Source: JACDEA01 sp963742585
GTDB lineage: Bacteria > Actinomycetota > Acidimicrobiia > Acidimicrobiales > JACDEA01
Length of the DNA: 64,000 nucleotides
Direction of reading: 5' to 3'
Assembly: GCA_963742585.1 (NCBI GenBank)
Contig: CAVUMI010000009.1
Span: 2,046,001 to 2,110,000 of the forward strand
The position numbers and the translations under genes are program-made. A model generated the notes under the pieces. That model did not search any database. It worked only from the letters and a program-made list of their open reading frames with translations, and was not told the origin of the DNA. Positions 1 through 9,128 of the stretch are shown here, piece by piece; within the stretch, counting starts at the first letter, position 1; every line of letters begins with the position of its first letter.

Positions 1-529
1 CTCGTGGTCCTCGCGGCGCCAGCTCGAGTTCCTCGACGATGCGGCGAACCTTGTCGTCCTTGCCCCGCAGGATGCGTCCGTAGCCGGCCGGATCGGCCAC
101 CTCGGCGGTGAGCACGGTGGCGGCGGCGTCGGCGGCGCGGTGCGTGCGGACCAGCGAGGCGAGCGTGGCGGGCCGCAGTAGCGGCGTGTCGCCGGGCATC
201 ACGACGACGTCGCTGTCGTCGGCGTCGTCCTCGGGAAAGGCAGTCAGCGCGACGGCGACCGCATCGCCGGTGCCCCGCTGGACCGCTGCTCGACGAACTC
301 GATCTCGAGGTCGGGGCGGACATGCTCCTGCACCGTCTTGATGACGCGCTCGGCGCCGTGGCCGACCACCACGACGACCCGGTTGATGTTGCAGCTCGGC
401 CAGGGCGTCGATCACGTGCAGGACCATCGGCCGCCCGCACAGCAGGTGCAGCGGCTTGGGCCGGGTCGACCGCATCCGCGTGCCCTCCCCCGCCGCCAGC
501 ACCACCGCAGCAAGGGAACGCGAGCTCAC
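1..529 (-). CDS. glmU: GlmU, N-terminal part (partial, frameshifted)
   Basis: Bifunctional N-acetylglucosamine-1-phosphate uridyltransferase/acetyltransferase, making UDP-GlcNAc for peptidoglycan. Only the N-terminal nucleotidyltransferase part is present; the gene runs off the left edge. Reading from a GTG at 529, the protein opens with the pyrophosphorylase signature LAAGEGTRMRS followed by RPKPLHLLCGRPM. It continues in two other frames with VVVVVGHGAERV, then GTGDAVAVAL and VVVMPGDTPLLRP, so at least two one-base indels fall inside 529 nt. Because the conserved order is uninterrupted, I read these as sequence errors. tRNA-Gln immediately upstream is a usual actinobacterial neighbour. A stand-alone NTP transferase is the alternative, since the acetyltransferase half is outside the window. 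Confidence 0.85.
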   Translation of the reverse strand, partial: MSSRSLAAVVLAAGEGTRMRSTRPKPLHLLCGRPMVLHVIDALAELQHQPGRRGGRPRRRARHQDGAGACPPRPRDRVRRAAVQRGTGDAVAVALTAFPEDDADDSDVVVMPGDTPLLRPATLASLVRTHRAADAAATVLTAEVADPAGYGRILRGKDDKVRRIVEELELAPRGPR

Positions 530-547
530 TGAGTAGTTCTACCGCGG

Positions 548-620
548 CTCGGGGGCAGCGGGTCGAACGCTGATTGCTCGGCTCCAAAGACCGGATGTCC
601 TGCCATTGGACGACCCCCGA
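548..620 (-). tRNA. tRNA-Gln (anticodon TTG)
   Basis: The reverse strand folds as a 73-nt tRNA without encoded CCA. The 7-bp acceptor stem TCGGGGG pairs with CCCCCGA, with discriminator G. The D arm is closed by GTCC/GGAC, and the T arm is CAGCG-TTCGACC-CGCTG. The anticodon loop CTTTGGA places TTG at positions 34-36. The anticodon stem has a C-A mismatch at its outer pair, which may be a base error. It sits just upstream of glmU on the same strand. Confidence 0.88.
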
Positions 621-627
621 CAGTGTG

Positions 628-717
628 CCGATTCGAGGCTATCGCCCGGCCAGCCACCAAACCCATGTGTCGGTGCTCGAATCGGTGGTTTCCAGCGATC
701 TCGACACCGACACATGG
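628..717. repeat. Nested inverted repeats in intergenic spacer
   Basis: Two perfect inverted repeats interlock here. CCATGTGTCGGTG at 663-675 pairs with its complement at 705-717 (13 bp). CCGATTCGAG at 628-637 pairs with CTCGAATCGG at 676-685 (10 bp). There is no T-tract, and the position upstream of bS22 argues against a simple terminator. The stem core TGTCGGTG and a GAATCGG loop motif recur in a palindrome at 31917-31959, suggesting a dispersed REP-like family. Confidence 0.6.
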
Positions 718-770
718 CGGTTGGGCCGAGTTCGCTAGGCCTGTGACCAGCGATTACCCTCAACCCCGCC

Positions 771-871
771 ATGGGTCCTTGATCAAGAAGCGCCGCAAGC
801 GAATGCGGAAGAAGAAGCACAAGAAGATGTTGAAGGCGACCCGTTGGCAGCGCCGCGCCGCCGGCAAGTAA
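771..871 (+). CDS. Small ribosomal subunit protein bS22
   Basis: Tiny, very basic protein of the actinobacterial 30S subunit (AURKAIP1/COX24-like, bS22). After a GS(L)I start the frame reads KKRRKRMRKKKHKKM, then LKATRWQRRAAGK and a stop; the expected length is 33 residues. The ATG at 771 is followed by GGTCC. One missing base shortly after the start codon separates the ATG from the conserved frame, and the region is 101 nt where 102 would give 33 codons plus stop. I treat this as a one-base deletion in the read. A start on the in-frame TTG at 779 is possible but would remove the conserved Met-Gly-Ser. Confidence 0.85.
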
Positions 872-875
872 GCCG

Positions 876-1576
876 CTAGCCCGCTTCGGTCCGCGCCACG
901 ACCCGGCCCTCGCCGGGGTAGGCGCCCTCGACGAACCACGTAGACCCGCTGCCGGCGAGCGTGGGCGTCTTGCCCGTCGCGTCGCCGAGCCGATCGCGGC
1001 ACGCGGCTGAGGCGCGGCTCGATGGCGATCGCGGCGGGCTCGAGGTCATTGCGGCTACCGGCCGTCGGGCCACCCTGGGCGTCCCACTCGGCATAGACCG
1101 CGGCGGTCGACACCGCGATCGGTGGCGTGAGCAGGGTGAATGTGCGCTCCTCGAACGGCAGCGGCTCCAGTACATCGCCAATGCCACCCACCCGCGCCCG
1201 GCCCCCGAGACAGCAGAACGGCACGTCGGCGCCGATTGACGCGGCGAGGGCGAGTCCTCGGCCCTCCCGCCCACCGCAAGACAGCAGCGGCGTCAGCCGA
1301 GCCGCCGCCAAGGCCGGCGCCCACCGGGATGCGCTTCTCCAGCCGCACGAACGCGTGGCGCCCGACCGCGGCCAGGGCATCGGTCACCAGCGTCGGGGTG
1401 AACCGGAACGTCTCGACGAGGGGGATGACCTCGACCTCGTCGCCGGGAGCGAACAGCAGCGTGTCGGCCAGGTCAAGGGTGACCATCTCGGCGTCGAGCA
1501 GGTGGTACCCGTCATCGCGCACGCCCGTGACGTGCAGCGACAGCGTCAGCTTGGCCCGGGCGAACTCGACATCCAT
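876..1576 (-). CDS. ispE: 4-diphosphocytidyl-2-C-methyl-D-erythritol kinase (frameshifted)
   Basis: GHMP kinase of the MEP isoprenoid pathway, phosphorylating CDP-methylerythritol. The ATG at 1576 begins MDVEFARAKLTLSLHVTG, the usual IspE opening, followed by DGYHLLDAEMVTLDLAD. The GHMP ATP loop PVGAGLGGGSADAAAVL lies near residue 90. The chain continues in a second frame with GADVPFCCLGGRARV and ends in a third with TPTLAGSGSTWFVEG and a stop at 876. At about 233 codons it is shorter than the usual 280-300, so some sequence may be missing as well as frameshifted. It lies 4 nt downstream of rsmA, the standard actinobacterial order. Confidence 0.88.
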
Positions 1577-1580
1577 CTCT

Positions 1581-2396
1581 CTACGCCTCCGGCTCGCTGC
1601 ACTCCGCCAGCCTTCCCCATTCGTCGATTCCGAGCTCCTCGGCCCGGGCCGTCGGCGCCACCTCCGCGGCGGCGAAGCCGGCGTCGTCCACCAGACCGGC
1701 TAGTGCCCGGCGCAGCATCTTGCGCCGCTGGCCGAACCCAGCAGCGATCAGGCGAAACAACCATTCCCGATCGACATCGACGGCGGGCGCGGTCCGCCGT
1801 ATGACCGACACGAGCACCGACTCCACGCGTGGGCGGGGCACGAACACGCTGGCCGGCACGCGACCTGCGACCCGTGCGGTCGCCCAGTACGCGAGGCGGA
1901 CCGAGGGTGCGCCGTACGCCGCGTCGCCCGCGCCGGCGGCCAGACGCTCGCCCACTTCGCGCTGCACCATCACCAGCATGCGTTCGATCTGGGGTGCGTC
2001 CTGGAGCAGATCAAGGACCAGCGGCGTGGCGATGTTGTACGGCAGGTTGGCAACCAGCACCCAGCCCGCGGTCGACACCGAGGAGCGCGGGCCAGTCGAG
2101 CGCCATGGCGTCGGCTTCGACGACGGTGACACCCGCCGGCTCGACGAGCGAGCGCAGGACCGGCGTCACGTACCGATCGATCTCGACTGCGGTCACCGCC
2201 GCCCCGGTGTCAGCCAGGGCGAGGGTCAAGGAACCCAGCCCGGCCCCGATCTCCACGACCCGATCACCTCGCCGACTTCAGCCAGCCGGGCGATGCGGCG
2301 CACCGTATTGGCGTCGGCAACGAAGTTCTGCCCGAGCGCGCGGCTCGGGTGGAGATCGTGATCGCGGAGGAGCTGCGTGATGTCGGACCGGCTCAG
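1581..2396 (-). CDS. rsmA: 16S rRNA dimethyladenosine transferase (frameshifted)
   Basis: KsgA/RsmA dimethylates two adjacent adenosines near the 3' end of 16S rRNA using SAM. Visible motifs are PSRALGQNFVADANTV near the N-terminus, the SAM loop EIGAGLGSLTLAL, the catalytic NLPYNI, and the C-terminal FGQRRKMLRRAL. The motifs are spread over three frames, with breaks near 2265 and 2075. No ATG, GTG or TTG is found in frame at the 5' end. I placed the start at a CTG next to the upstream gene's stop, so the start is uncertain, possibly because of another indel. It is followed 4 nt later by ispE. Confidence 0.88.
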
Positions 2397-2406
2397 GAGC
2401 CGGCCG

Positions 2407-3130
2407 TCACCAGGTGATCTTGACGTTGATCACGCCCGTCGACGTGGGGGCCAGCTGCGAGAACGTCTCCGGGGAGAGATCGATGATGTAGCCCTCGACG
2501 AAGGGGCCGCGGTCGCCCAACTTTGCACGTCGTGGACTTGCCGGTCTCGACTTGGGTGACCGTCACGACGGTTCCCATCGGCAGCGTCTTGTGCGCGCAT
2601 ACCTGGGGATCCTCGGTCTCGTACCACGTGGCCTTACCGGTCTCGGACTGACCGGTGGAAGGTCCGGCCTCCGGCGGCGTCGACGGGCGCATCTTGGGCG
2701 CCGCTGCGGCCTTCGCCGGCGGCTTCGTGGTCGTCGTCGTCGGGCGGGGCTTGCGCGTCGTGGTTGTGGTGCTCCGGCGAACCGCCGGCTTCGTCGTCGC
2801 CGTGCGGTTCGCGGGCGCGGCCGTCTGCCTCACGACCACCACGGTCGTGGGCGTCACCGTGGTTGTGGTGCTCGAGGCCTGCGCTTCGAGAGCGGTCAGT
2901 GTCGCCGACTCCACCGACACGGCTCGGGGCGCCGAGCGGCTCGCCCGCTCCGGCACAAGCCGGGCGGCGAGTTCGAGTGACGACGGTGCGGCGTCCATAC
3001 GCGGACGCGGTAAGCGAAGGCCGTGACTCTTGATGTTGCAGGGACACCAATGGCAACAGGACAGCGCCGCCTGAGAGCAGCACGGCCAGCAACCATCGGG
3101 GCCCAGCTTTTTTCTCCTCCAGGACTCCAC
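2407..3130 (-). CDS. Secreted RlpA-like double-psi beta-barrel protein
   Basis: A hydrophobic N-terminal segment (WLLAVLLSGGAVLLPLV) is followed by a long Thr/Pro/Lys linker (TTTTRKPRPTTTTTKPPAK). A C-terminal RlpA-like/DPBB domain follows: GKATWYETEDPQVCAHKTLP, then GTVVTVTQVETGKSTTCKV and, after a frameshift, GDRGPFVEGYIIDLSPETF to a stop at 2407. The start is a GTG at 3130 with GAAAGG upstream; a six-A run just after it needs one more A to keep frame. In actinobacteria the gene between tatD and rsmA usually encodes a resuscitation or cell-wall hydrolase-type protein. This one fits that slot but has an RlpA barrel, suggesting a cell-wall role. Confidence 0.75.
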
Positions 3131-3169
3131 CCTTTCCGTTGGAGGCAGCCCCCCAGGGCTCCGGAGAGG

Positions 3170-3920
3170 CTAGGCGGGGTTTGTTAAAGGTGGCAACCGC
3201 AGCCAATTTGTCGCATTTGCCCAGGTCAGGGCCTCGACCTCCGCAAGCGTCGATGCCGCGAACCTGGGCGATTCCGGCCCCTACGAGCGGTACCCAGGCA
3301 GGCTGATTGGGCTGGCCTCGGTGGGGAATCGGGGCCAAATACGGAGCATCGGTCTCGACGAGGAGCCGCTCGGCGGGACACGCCGCGGCCGCGGCGCGGA
3401 CATCTCCGGCGTTCTTGAACGTCACGATCCCGCTGAACGACAGCGCCGCGCCCCGCTCCAGCGAACGCTCGGCTTCAGTGGGTCCGCCAGTGAAGCAGTG
3501 AAAGATCGTCCGCTCGGGAACGCCGACGTCATCGAGAACGGCGAACGTGTCGTCCCACGCTTCGCGGGTGTGGATCACCAGCGGCAGGCCATGGGCGAGC
3601 GCCAGCGCGATCTGCTCGGCGAACACCTCGCGCTGGACGGGGCGGGGCGAGTGGTCGTAGTGGTAATCGAGCCCGCACTCGCCCACCGCGACGACGACCG
3701 GGTCGTCGAGTAGGTCGGCCAGTCCGGCCAGCCCGAGGCGGGCGTCATGCGGATGAAGGCCCACCGTGGCCGACACGCCCGCATGGGTCCGTGCAGTCTC
3801 GATGGCGCGGCGGGACGTCTCGAGATCAGTGCCGACGGTGACGAGCCGGGTGACACCGGCATCCCGTGCTGCTCCGACTGCAGCGGGGTCGTCGATGTGG
3901 CAGTGCGAGTCGGTCCACAC
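3170..3920 (-). CDS. tatD: TatD family metal-dependent hydrolase
   Basis: TIM-barrel DNase/hydrolase of the TatD family. It starts MWTDSHCHIDDPAA, carrying the metal-binding HxH. It continues with TVGLHPHDARLG, VAVGECGLDYHYDHS, LPLVIHTREAWDDT, TIFHCFTGGPTEAE and VETDAPYLAP, all in family order. One frameshift near the end moves the tail to a frame ending ANATNWLRLPPL with TAG at 3170. The length (about 250 residues) is normal. It lies 0-3 nt downstream of metG, so the two are probably co-transcribed. Confidence 0.92.
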
Positions 3921-5430
3921 CTAGCCAGTGCGACGCGGGAACAGCGGCGCGCCCTTCTCGACCGGCAGCCCACCCGGGTAGCCGCCCCACTGAGCGGCAT
4001 CCGGAACGCGCTGGTCCTCTGGCGCGACCGGGCAAGCCCAGCCGCCGCCAGATCTCGACCGCGGTGGACGGGATGGCGACCGAGGCGAGGATCGTGACGA
4101 TCCGCAGCGCCTCCAACGCATCCCCCAATACCGCAGCGACGTCGGGCGATCCCGCCTCTGCTTTCCACGGCTCGTTGGTTTCGAGGTATGCGTTGGTCTC
4201 GCGAATGAGCCGCCACGTGGCCTCAAGAGCGTCACTAGGCGCGACGCGATCCCACGCCGCCGCGGTGGCGGCGAAGACGTCGGCCGCCAAGCCGGCGAGC
4301 GGACTGTCGGGGCGCGGTGCAGGCCCAATGCCCCCGCACTTGCTGCCGACCACGGTCGCGACGCGTGAGAGCAGGTTGCCGAGGTTGTTGGCCAGATCGC
4401 TGTTGTAGCGCTCGACGACGCCCTCGTATGAGAAGTCGCCATCGGGGCCGTAGGGGACATCGCGCAGGACGTGGTAGCGCACCGGGTCGACACCAAAGTC
4501 ATCGACGAGGTCGGCCGGCGCGATCTGCGTTAGACCCGTCTTGCTCATTTTCTCGCCACCGACAAGCAGGAAGCCGTGGACATTGATGTGGCGGCGGCGG
4601 CTCGATGCCGGCGGCCAGACAGAGCGCCGGCCAGTACACGCAATGGAACCGCAGGATGTCCTTGCCGATGAGGTGGTGCACCGCGGGCCACCACGCTTCA
4701 AAGCGCTCCGGGTCCTCGCCGTACCCGATGGCGGTCGCGTAGTTGATCAGCGCGTCGTACCACACATAGAAGACGTGTTTGTCGTCCCACGGCACGGGCA
4801 CGCCCCAGTCCAGCGACGTGCGGGTGATCGACACGTCCCGCAGTCCCGACTTGATCAAACCCAGCGCCTCATTGCGCTTGCTCTCCGGCGCCACCGCGTC
4901 GGGATTCGCCGCATACCAGTCGAGGAGCGGCTGCTCGTACTTCGACAGCTTGAAGAAGTAGTTCTCCTCGCGGAAGAACTCGACCGGCCGTTTGTGGATC
5001 GGACAGTTGCCGTCGATGAGGTCGGACTCGGCGTAGTAGCCCTCGCACGCCACGCAGTACGGACCCTCGTACACCCCGAGCTCGATGTTGCCGTTGTCGT
5101 ACACCTTCTGCAGGAACTGCTGGACCGACGTGTAGTGCCGCGGCTCGGTGGTGCGGATGAAGTCGTCGTAGCTGATGTCAAGGAGCTTCCACGCTTCGAC
5201 GGAACCGGGTACTGGTGCGGTCGGCCTGCTCCCGTGGCGACAGCCCGGCGGCGTCCGCAGACCGAACGACCTTCAGTCCGTGCTCGTCGGTGCCGGTGAG
5301 GAAGAAGATGTCGTCGCCGAGAAGCCGGTGCCAGCGCGCCAGGGCGTCGGCGTGGATCGTCGTATAGGCGTGGCCGATGTGGGGCGCGTCGTTCACGTAG
5401 AAATCGGCGTCGTGATAAGAAGCTGGCCAC
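3921..5430 (-). CDS. metG: Methionyl-tRNA synthetase (frameshifted)
   Basis: Charges tRNA-Met. Class I signatures are visible: NDAPHIGHAYTTIHADAL (HIGH box), GTDEHGLKVVRSA, a zinc-knuckle region CVACEGYYAESD with CPIHKRPVEFF, DDKHVFYVWYDALINY, and the KMSKS-like loop GGEKMSKTGLTQIAP. The anticodon-binding domain follows to a stop at 3921. At least four frame changes are needed; one just before NDAPH lacks a T. The start is GTG at 5430, giving about 503 residues, typical of short actinobacterial MetG. It is divergent from the AbrB-type regulator at 5466. Confidence 0.92.
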
Positions 5431-5465
5431 TACGTACAGTACCGATGGCCGAAGGGGTCCCAGTC

Positions 5466-5756
5466 ATGAAATTAAGTGGTATCGGCCGCAAGGTCGACGA
5501 GCTAGGGCGGGTCGTGTTGCCGGTCGAGATGCGCCGCGCCCTGGGCATTGGTGCCGGCGACGAGGTGGACATCTCGCTCGACGATGCCACCGATCGTGAT
5601 GCGCAAGATCGAGGCCAGATGCACGTTCTGCGGCGGCGACCGAGGGCCTGCGTGCGTTCCGTGGCCGTCAGGTTTGCTCGTCGTGCTCGCACGGAACTCA
5701 GCGAGTCGGAGGCGAAGCCCGAAGACAAGCGGGCGGCGGAGAGCGAGAGCTCGTAG
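5466..5756 (+). CDS. AbrB/SpoVT-type regulator with C-terminal zinc ribbon
   Basis: Short DNA-binding protein. The N-terminal 40 residues form a swapped-hairpin AbrB domain: MKLSGIGRKVDELGRVVLPV, then EMRRALGIGAGDEVDISLDD. After a one-base shift the chain continues IVMRKIEARCTFCGGDR. After another it reads GLRAFRGRQVCSSCSHEL, so two CxxC pairs form a likely zinc ribbon. It ends with an acidic tail at TAG 5756. The start has a purine-rich GAAGGGG upstream and lies divergent to metG. The regulated genes are unknown. Confidence 0.75.
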   Translation: MKLSGIGRKVDELGRVVLPVEMRRALGIGAGDEVDISLDDATDRDAQDRGQMHVLRRRPRACVRSVAVRFARRARTELSESEAKPEDKRAAESESS

Positions 5757-6561
5757 ACCCGGCGGCGGGGCACGCCGAGCTCGGCGGCCACCGCTGTCAC
5801 CGCGGTCTTGCGGTCGAGTGCCGGCGTCCATGCGGGCGGCCAGTGCGCGTCGCTGATCGCCTCGTCTTCGGGCGGTTCGGCCGGCAGCGCGCCTCCGAGC
5901 ACGATCACGTACTCGCCCCGGGGTTCGCCAACGCTGGCCTCACCGCGTGGCGCAGCTGTCCGCGCCAGGTTTCCTCGTGCAGCTTGGTGAGCTCGCGAGC
6001 GACGGCGACCACCCGGTCTCCCCCGCAGGCGGCGTTGAGATCGGTGAGGGTGGCATCAGCAGCCGATGCGGCGCTTCGAACAGAACGATCGTCCGCGACT
6101 CGGCGGCGAGGGCGGCCAGCCGCCGCTTGCGCTCGCTGCCCTTGCGAGGCAGGAAGCCTTCGAACACGAACCGGGCCGTGGGCAGGCCGCTGGTGACCAG
6201 CGCGGTCAGCGCGGCCGAAGGGCCCGGGATCGCCGTGACTTCCAAGAGCGGCCCGTCACCGCGGCAACCACCTTGTAGCCCGGGGTCGCTGACCGCCGGG
6301 TTCCCGGCGTCGCTCACCAACGCCACGTCCTTCCCGGCACGAAGAAGCCCGACGATCTCGCGTGCCCGGGCCGCCTCGTTGGCGTCGCGCACGCTCATGA
6401 GCTTGGGCCCGCTGATGCCGGCGTGGCTGAGCAGCCGGCCGGTGCGCCGGGTGTCCTCGCAGGCCACGACGTCGGCGGAACGCAGCGCCTCAACGCGCCC
6501 GCGGCGAGAGATCGTCGAGGTTGCCGATCGGCGTGGCGACGAGGGTGAGGCGGCCCGGCAC
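5698..6561 (-). CDS. rsmI: 16S rRNA (cytidine-1402-2'-O)-methyltransferase (frameshifted)
   Basis: Tetrapyrrole-methylase fold enzyme RsmI. From GTG 6561 it reads LTLVATPIGNLDDLS, then VACEDTRRTGRLLSHAGI, VALVSDAGNPAVSDPG, IPGPSAALTALVTSGLPTAR and FVFEGFLPRKGSERKRRL, all diagnostic. Further frames carry EYVIVLGGALPAEPPEDEA and LGVPRRRVYEL, the C-terminal HTH-like tail. The 3' end cannot be fixed: the frame stays open past the regulator at 5756, so the end given is approximate and the genes may overlap tail to tail. It follows the DUF192 gene, whose stop lies 5 nt upstream of this start. Confidence 0.88.
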
Positions 6562-6566
6562 GACGC

Positions 6567-6897
6567 TCAGCCCTTGATCTCGAGCTGGTCGCCCGGCTGC
6601 AGACGCCAGCGCTCGAATGCGCCGGCCTCGGCTTCGACTGACGCAGCGCGCCTTCAGCCGGGGGCGACCCATCCGGTATCGCCGCATCGTCGTGGTGGCC
6701 AGCACCCGGAGGTCGCGGTCACAGAACGCCACGTCGATGGGGAACCGCATGCCGACCGTGTGCACTGACCGCGCCGGCTGGATCAACAGCGCGCCGTCGC
6801 AGCCGTCACGCCCGAGCAGGCCGCGCAACCGCGCCGCCGAACGAGTCGGCCACCTCAAGGCTGGCGAGAACCTCCCCGTCACGAACGAGCCAGCCAT
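6567..6897 (-). CDS. DUF192 family protein
   Basis: Small protein of the DUF192 family, of unknown biochemical role. It starts at ATG 6897 (MAGSFV), and after a shift DGEVLASLEVADSF appears, as expected in this family. The core is GLLGRDGCDGALLIQPARS, then VHTVGMRFPIDVAFCDRDL. After further shifts it ends RWRLQPGDQLEIKG and stops at 6567. At about 110 residues it is normal for the cytoplasmic or short form; no signal peptide is visible. It is packed between ychF and rsmI on the same strand. Confidence 0.8.
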
Positions 6898-6902
6898 TTT
6901 AG

Positions 6903-7984
6903 TCACACATTAAAGCGGACTTCGAGGACGTCGCCGTCTTGGACGACGTAGTCCTTGCCCTCGACGCGGAGCTTGTTGGCCTCCTTGGCCTTGGGCCACG
7001 AACCGATCGCGAGCAGTTCGTCCCAATGGATTACCTCGGCGCGGATGAACCCGCGCTGGAGGTCGGTGTGGATCACGCCCGCGCACTCCGGTGCTTTGGC
7101 CCCGGCTCGGAACGTCCACGCTCGCGACTCCTTGTCGCCGGTGGTGAGGAACGTTCGCAGGCCAAGCAGGTCGTAGGCGGCGCGCACCACGCGGGCAGCG
7201 CGCCGGCTCCCAAGCCCAAGACCTTCGAGCAGCTCGGCCCGCTCGCTCCGGCTCGAGCCGCGCCGTCTCGGCCTCCAGCTGCACCGAAACCGACAGCACT
7301 TCGCCGGCGTCGCCCAGCGCCTCGACAACCGGTGCGGCAAGCGGCGTCGGCCTTGCTCGAGCTGGTCCTCGCCGATGTTGACGACGGCCAGCAGCGGCTT
7401 GTTGGTCAGCATGAAGAACGGCCGCAGGTCGGCCGCGCTGCTCGGCGGAGAGCTGCGAACGGTAGATCGGCGTGCCGACTCTGCAGCTCGCTCGAGCGCG
7501 GCTTCGAGCACGGCGACTCTCCCGACAGCGACTTGTCGCCCTTCGCCGCCCGCTTGCGGCGCGACAGCTGGTTCTCGGCGGACTCGGCATCGGCCAGGAC
7601 GAGCTCGAGCTCGAGCACCTGGAGCGCGTCGAGCGGGTCGGACTCGCCGGGAACGCCTTCGTCCTCGAAGGCGCGCAGCACGAGGACCAACGCGTCGACC
7701 TCGCGGAAGCCGGCAAGGAACCGGTTGCCCATGCCTTCGCCGCCCGCGGCGCCAGCAACCAGCCCGGCGATGTCGACACATTCAGCGGTGGCGTAGACGG
7801 TCTTCTGGCTCTCGCTCATCACCGAGAGGCGGTCCAGCCGGTCGTCGGGAACGTGGGCAATGCCCACACTGGTCTCGGTCGTCGAGAACGGGTGGGGCGC
7901 CACGACCGCGCTTCCGCCGGTGAGCGCGTTGAACAGTGACGACTTGCCTGCGTTGGGCAGGCCAATGAGCCCGAATTTCTCCAT
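6903..7984 (-). CDS. ychF: Ribosome-binding ATPase YchF (frameshifted)
   Basis: Obg-family P-loop ATPase that binds ribosomes. From ATG 7984: MEKFGLIGLPNAGKSSLFNA (P-loop), then TTETSVGIAHVPDDRLD, the switch VDIAGLVAGAAGGEGMGNRF and VDALVLVLRAFED. The middle is scattered across frames, but MLTNKPLLAVVNIGEDQLEQ, the C-terminal TGS-like HTDLQRGFIRAEVIHWDE and KDYVVQDGDVLEVRFNV are clear. The span of 1082 nt matches the usual 360-364 residues. The stop lies 6 nt upstream of the DUF192 start. Confidence 0.92.
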
Positions 7985-8012
7985 GTGGCCCTCAGACTAA
8001 GGTGGTCGACTC

Positions 8013-8096
8013 ATGTCGAAGCGCACGAAGAAGGCCAAAGCCCGGGCCAGGCGTAAGAAGGCCAATCACGGCAAGAAGCCGAACCGCGGGCGTTAA
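8013..8096 (+). CDS. Large ribosomal subunit protein bL37 (putative)
   Basis: A 27-codon reading frame from ATG to TAA encodes a peptide with almost no acidic residues, starting MSKRTKKAKARARRK and ending KANHGKKPNRGR. The KANHGKxPN ending is the hallmark of the actinobacterial mini-protein bL37, which I recognise from memory of mycobacterial ribosomes rather than from a search. It is divergent from ychF, with 28 nt between the starts. Its stop overlaps the antisense stop of the acetyltransferase gene. Confidence 0.7.
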   Translation: MSKRTKKAKARARRKKANHGKKPNRGR

Positions 8097-9128
8097 GCCC
8101 GCTTCGCTACCGCTTCCCGCAACGCATCCGTCGAAATCTGCCAGGCGTTGTAGTACTTCGCGGGCCTGAACCCCAGCGTGACATTGATCGCCAGCATCGG
8201 CTCGTTGCTTCCTGCGTTCCACGTGTCGACGTAGCGGACCTCCGGGCGCTCGTCGAGCAGCCGCTAGGAGCATGGCCGCCTTCAGCCAGCGACCGAGCCC
8301 CTTGTCGCGGTGGGCGGGGTCGACCGCGGTGCCGCCCTGCCACACCAGGTCGTTCATGTATGACGACCAGTCGATCTCGGTGTAGCCCGCCACGTAGCCG
8401 GTGGGGTCGTGACGGGCCAGAAGTGTCCACCGGTGATCGCCCCGCCGCGCCGCCCGCTGGTCGTGCTCGCGCAACCGCTCCGCCGTCCAATGCTCGTCCT
8501 CCATGTCGAGGTCCTCGCGGGGCGCGGTGTTCATCACCTCGTTCACCGCGACGTACTCGTCGATCCACTCTTCGGGACAGGCATCGTCGAAGCCCGAGAT
8601 CGAGTACTCGCCGGCCCGGTCCTTGGCCCGCGCGACCCAGTCGTCGAGCATGGCCCGGTCGACCTCGGCCAGCACGAGACGGCTGCGCCGCTCCACGTAA
8701 CGGGTCTCGAGGCCCAAGCGTGGCGGCGAAGGCGTCGCCAGGTGTGCCCTCCGTCGGCCACGCCTCCATCACGGTGCGGTCATCGGCGATGGCGGCGTCA
8801 ACCAGCGGCTGCAGCAAACGTGTGGCGATGCCCTGGCGACGCAGTTCCGGCACGACGCCGACGTCGAACCGCCCGATGTAGCGGTTGGTCTCGACGTATT
8901 CGAGCTCGAGGAAAGCGCGGCCGATGATGCGCGTCGCCATCGCGGGCGACCCACCGTTTGTGGCCCGTCCACGACGGCGGGTCGAGGTAGTCGAGCGCGG
9001 CGCGTTCGAACGGCGGCTGCGGATCGTCGGGCTCGACTTCGCGTTCGATCGCGATCTCGAAGTCGTAGTAGCGCGCGAAGGTCGTCGTCCGATGCCTTGG
9101 TGGGTTCGAACGGCTCGACGCTGATCAT
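8093..9128 (-). CDS. Tandem-domain GNAT acetyltransferase A
   Basis: About 345 residues with two GNAT folds. The first has the acetyl-CoA loop VVPELRRQGIATRLLQPLV, the second VDPAHRDKGLGRWLKAAM. Between them lies a linker with WIDEYVAVNEVMNTAPRED. The start ATG 9128 overlaps the stop of the upstream paralogue by 4 nt. At least three frameshifts are present. The paralogue at 9125-10165 shares the same layout and linker (SIMNTAPREDFDVEDE), so the pair arose by tandem duplication. The substrate is unknown; similar tandem GNATs acetylate small molecules or antibiotics. Confidence 0.8.
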
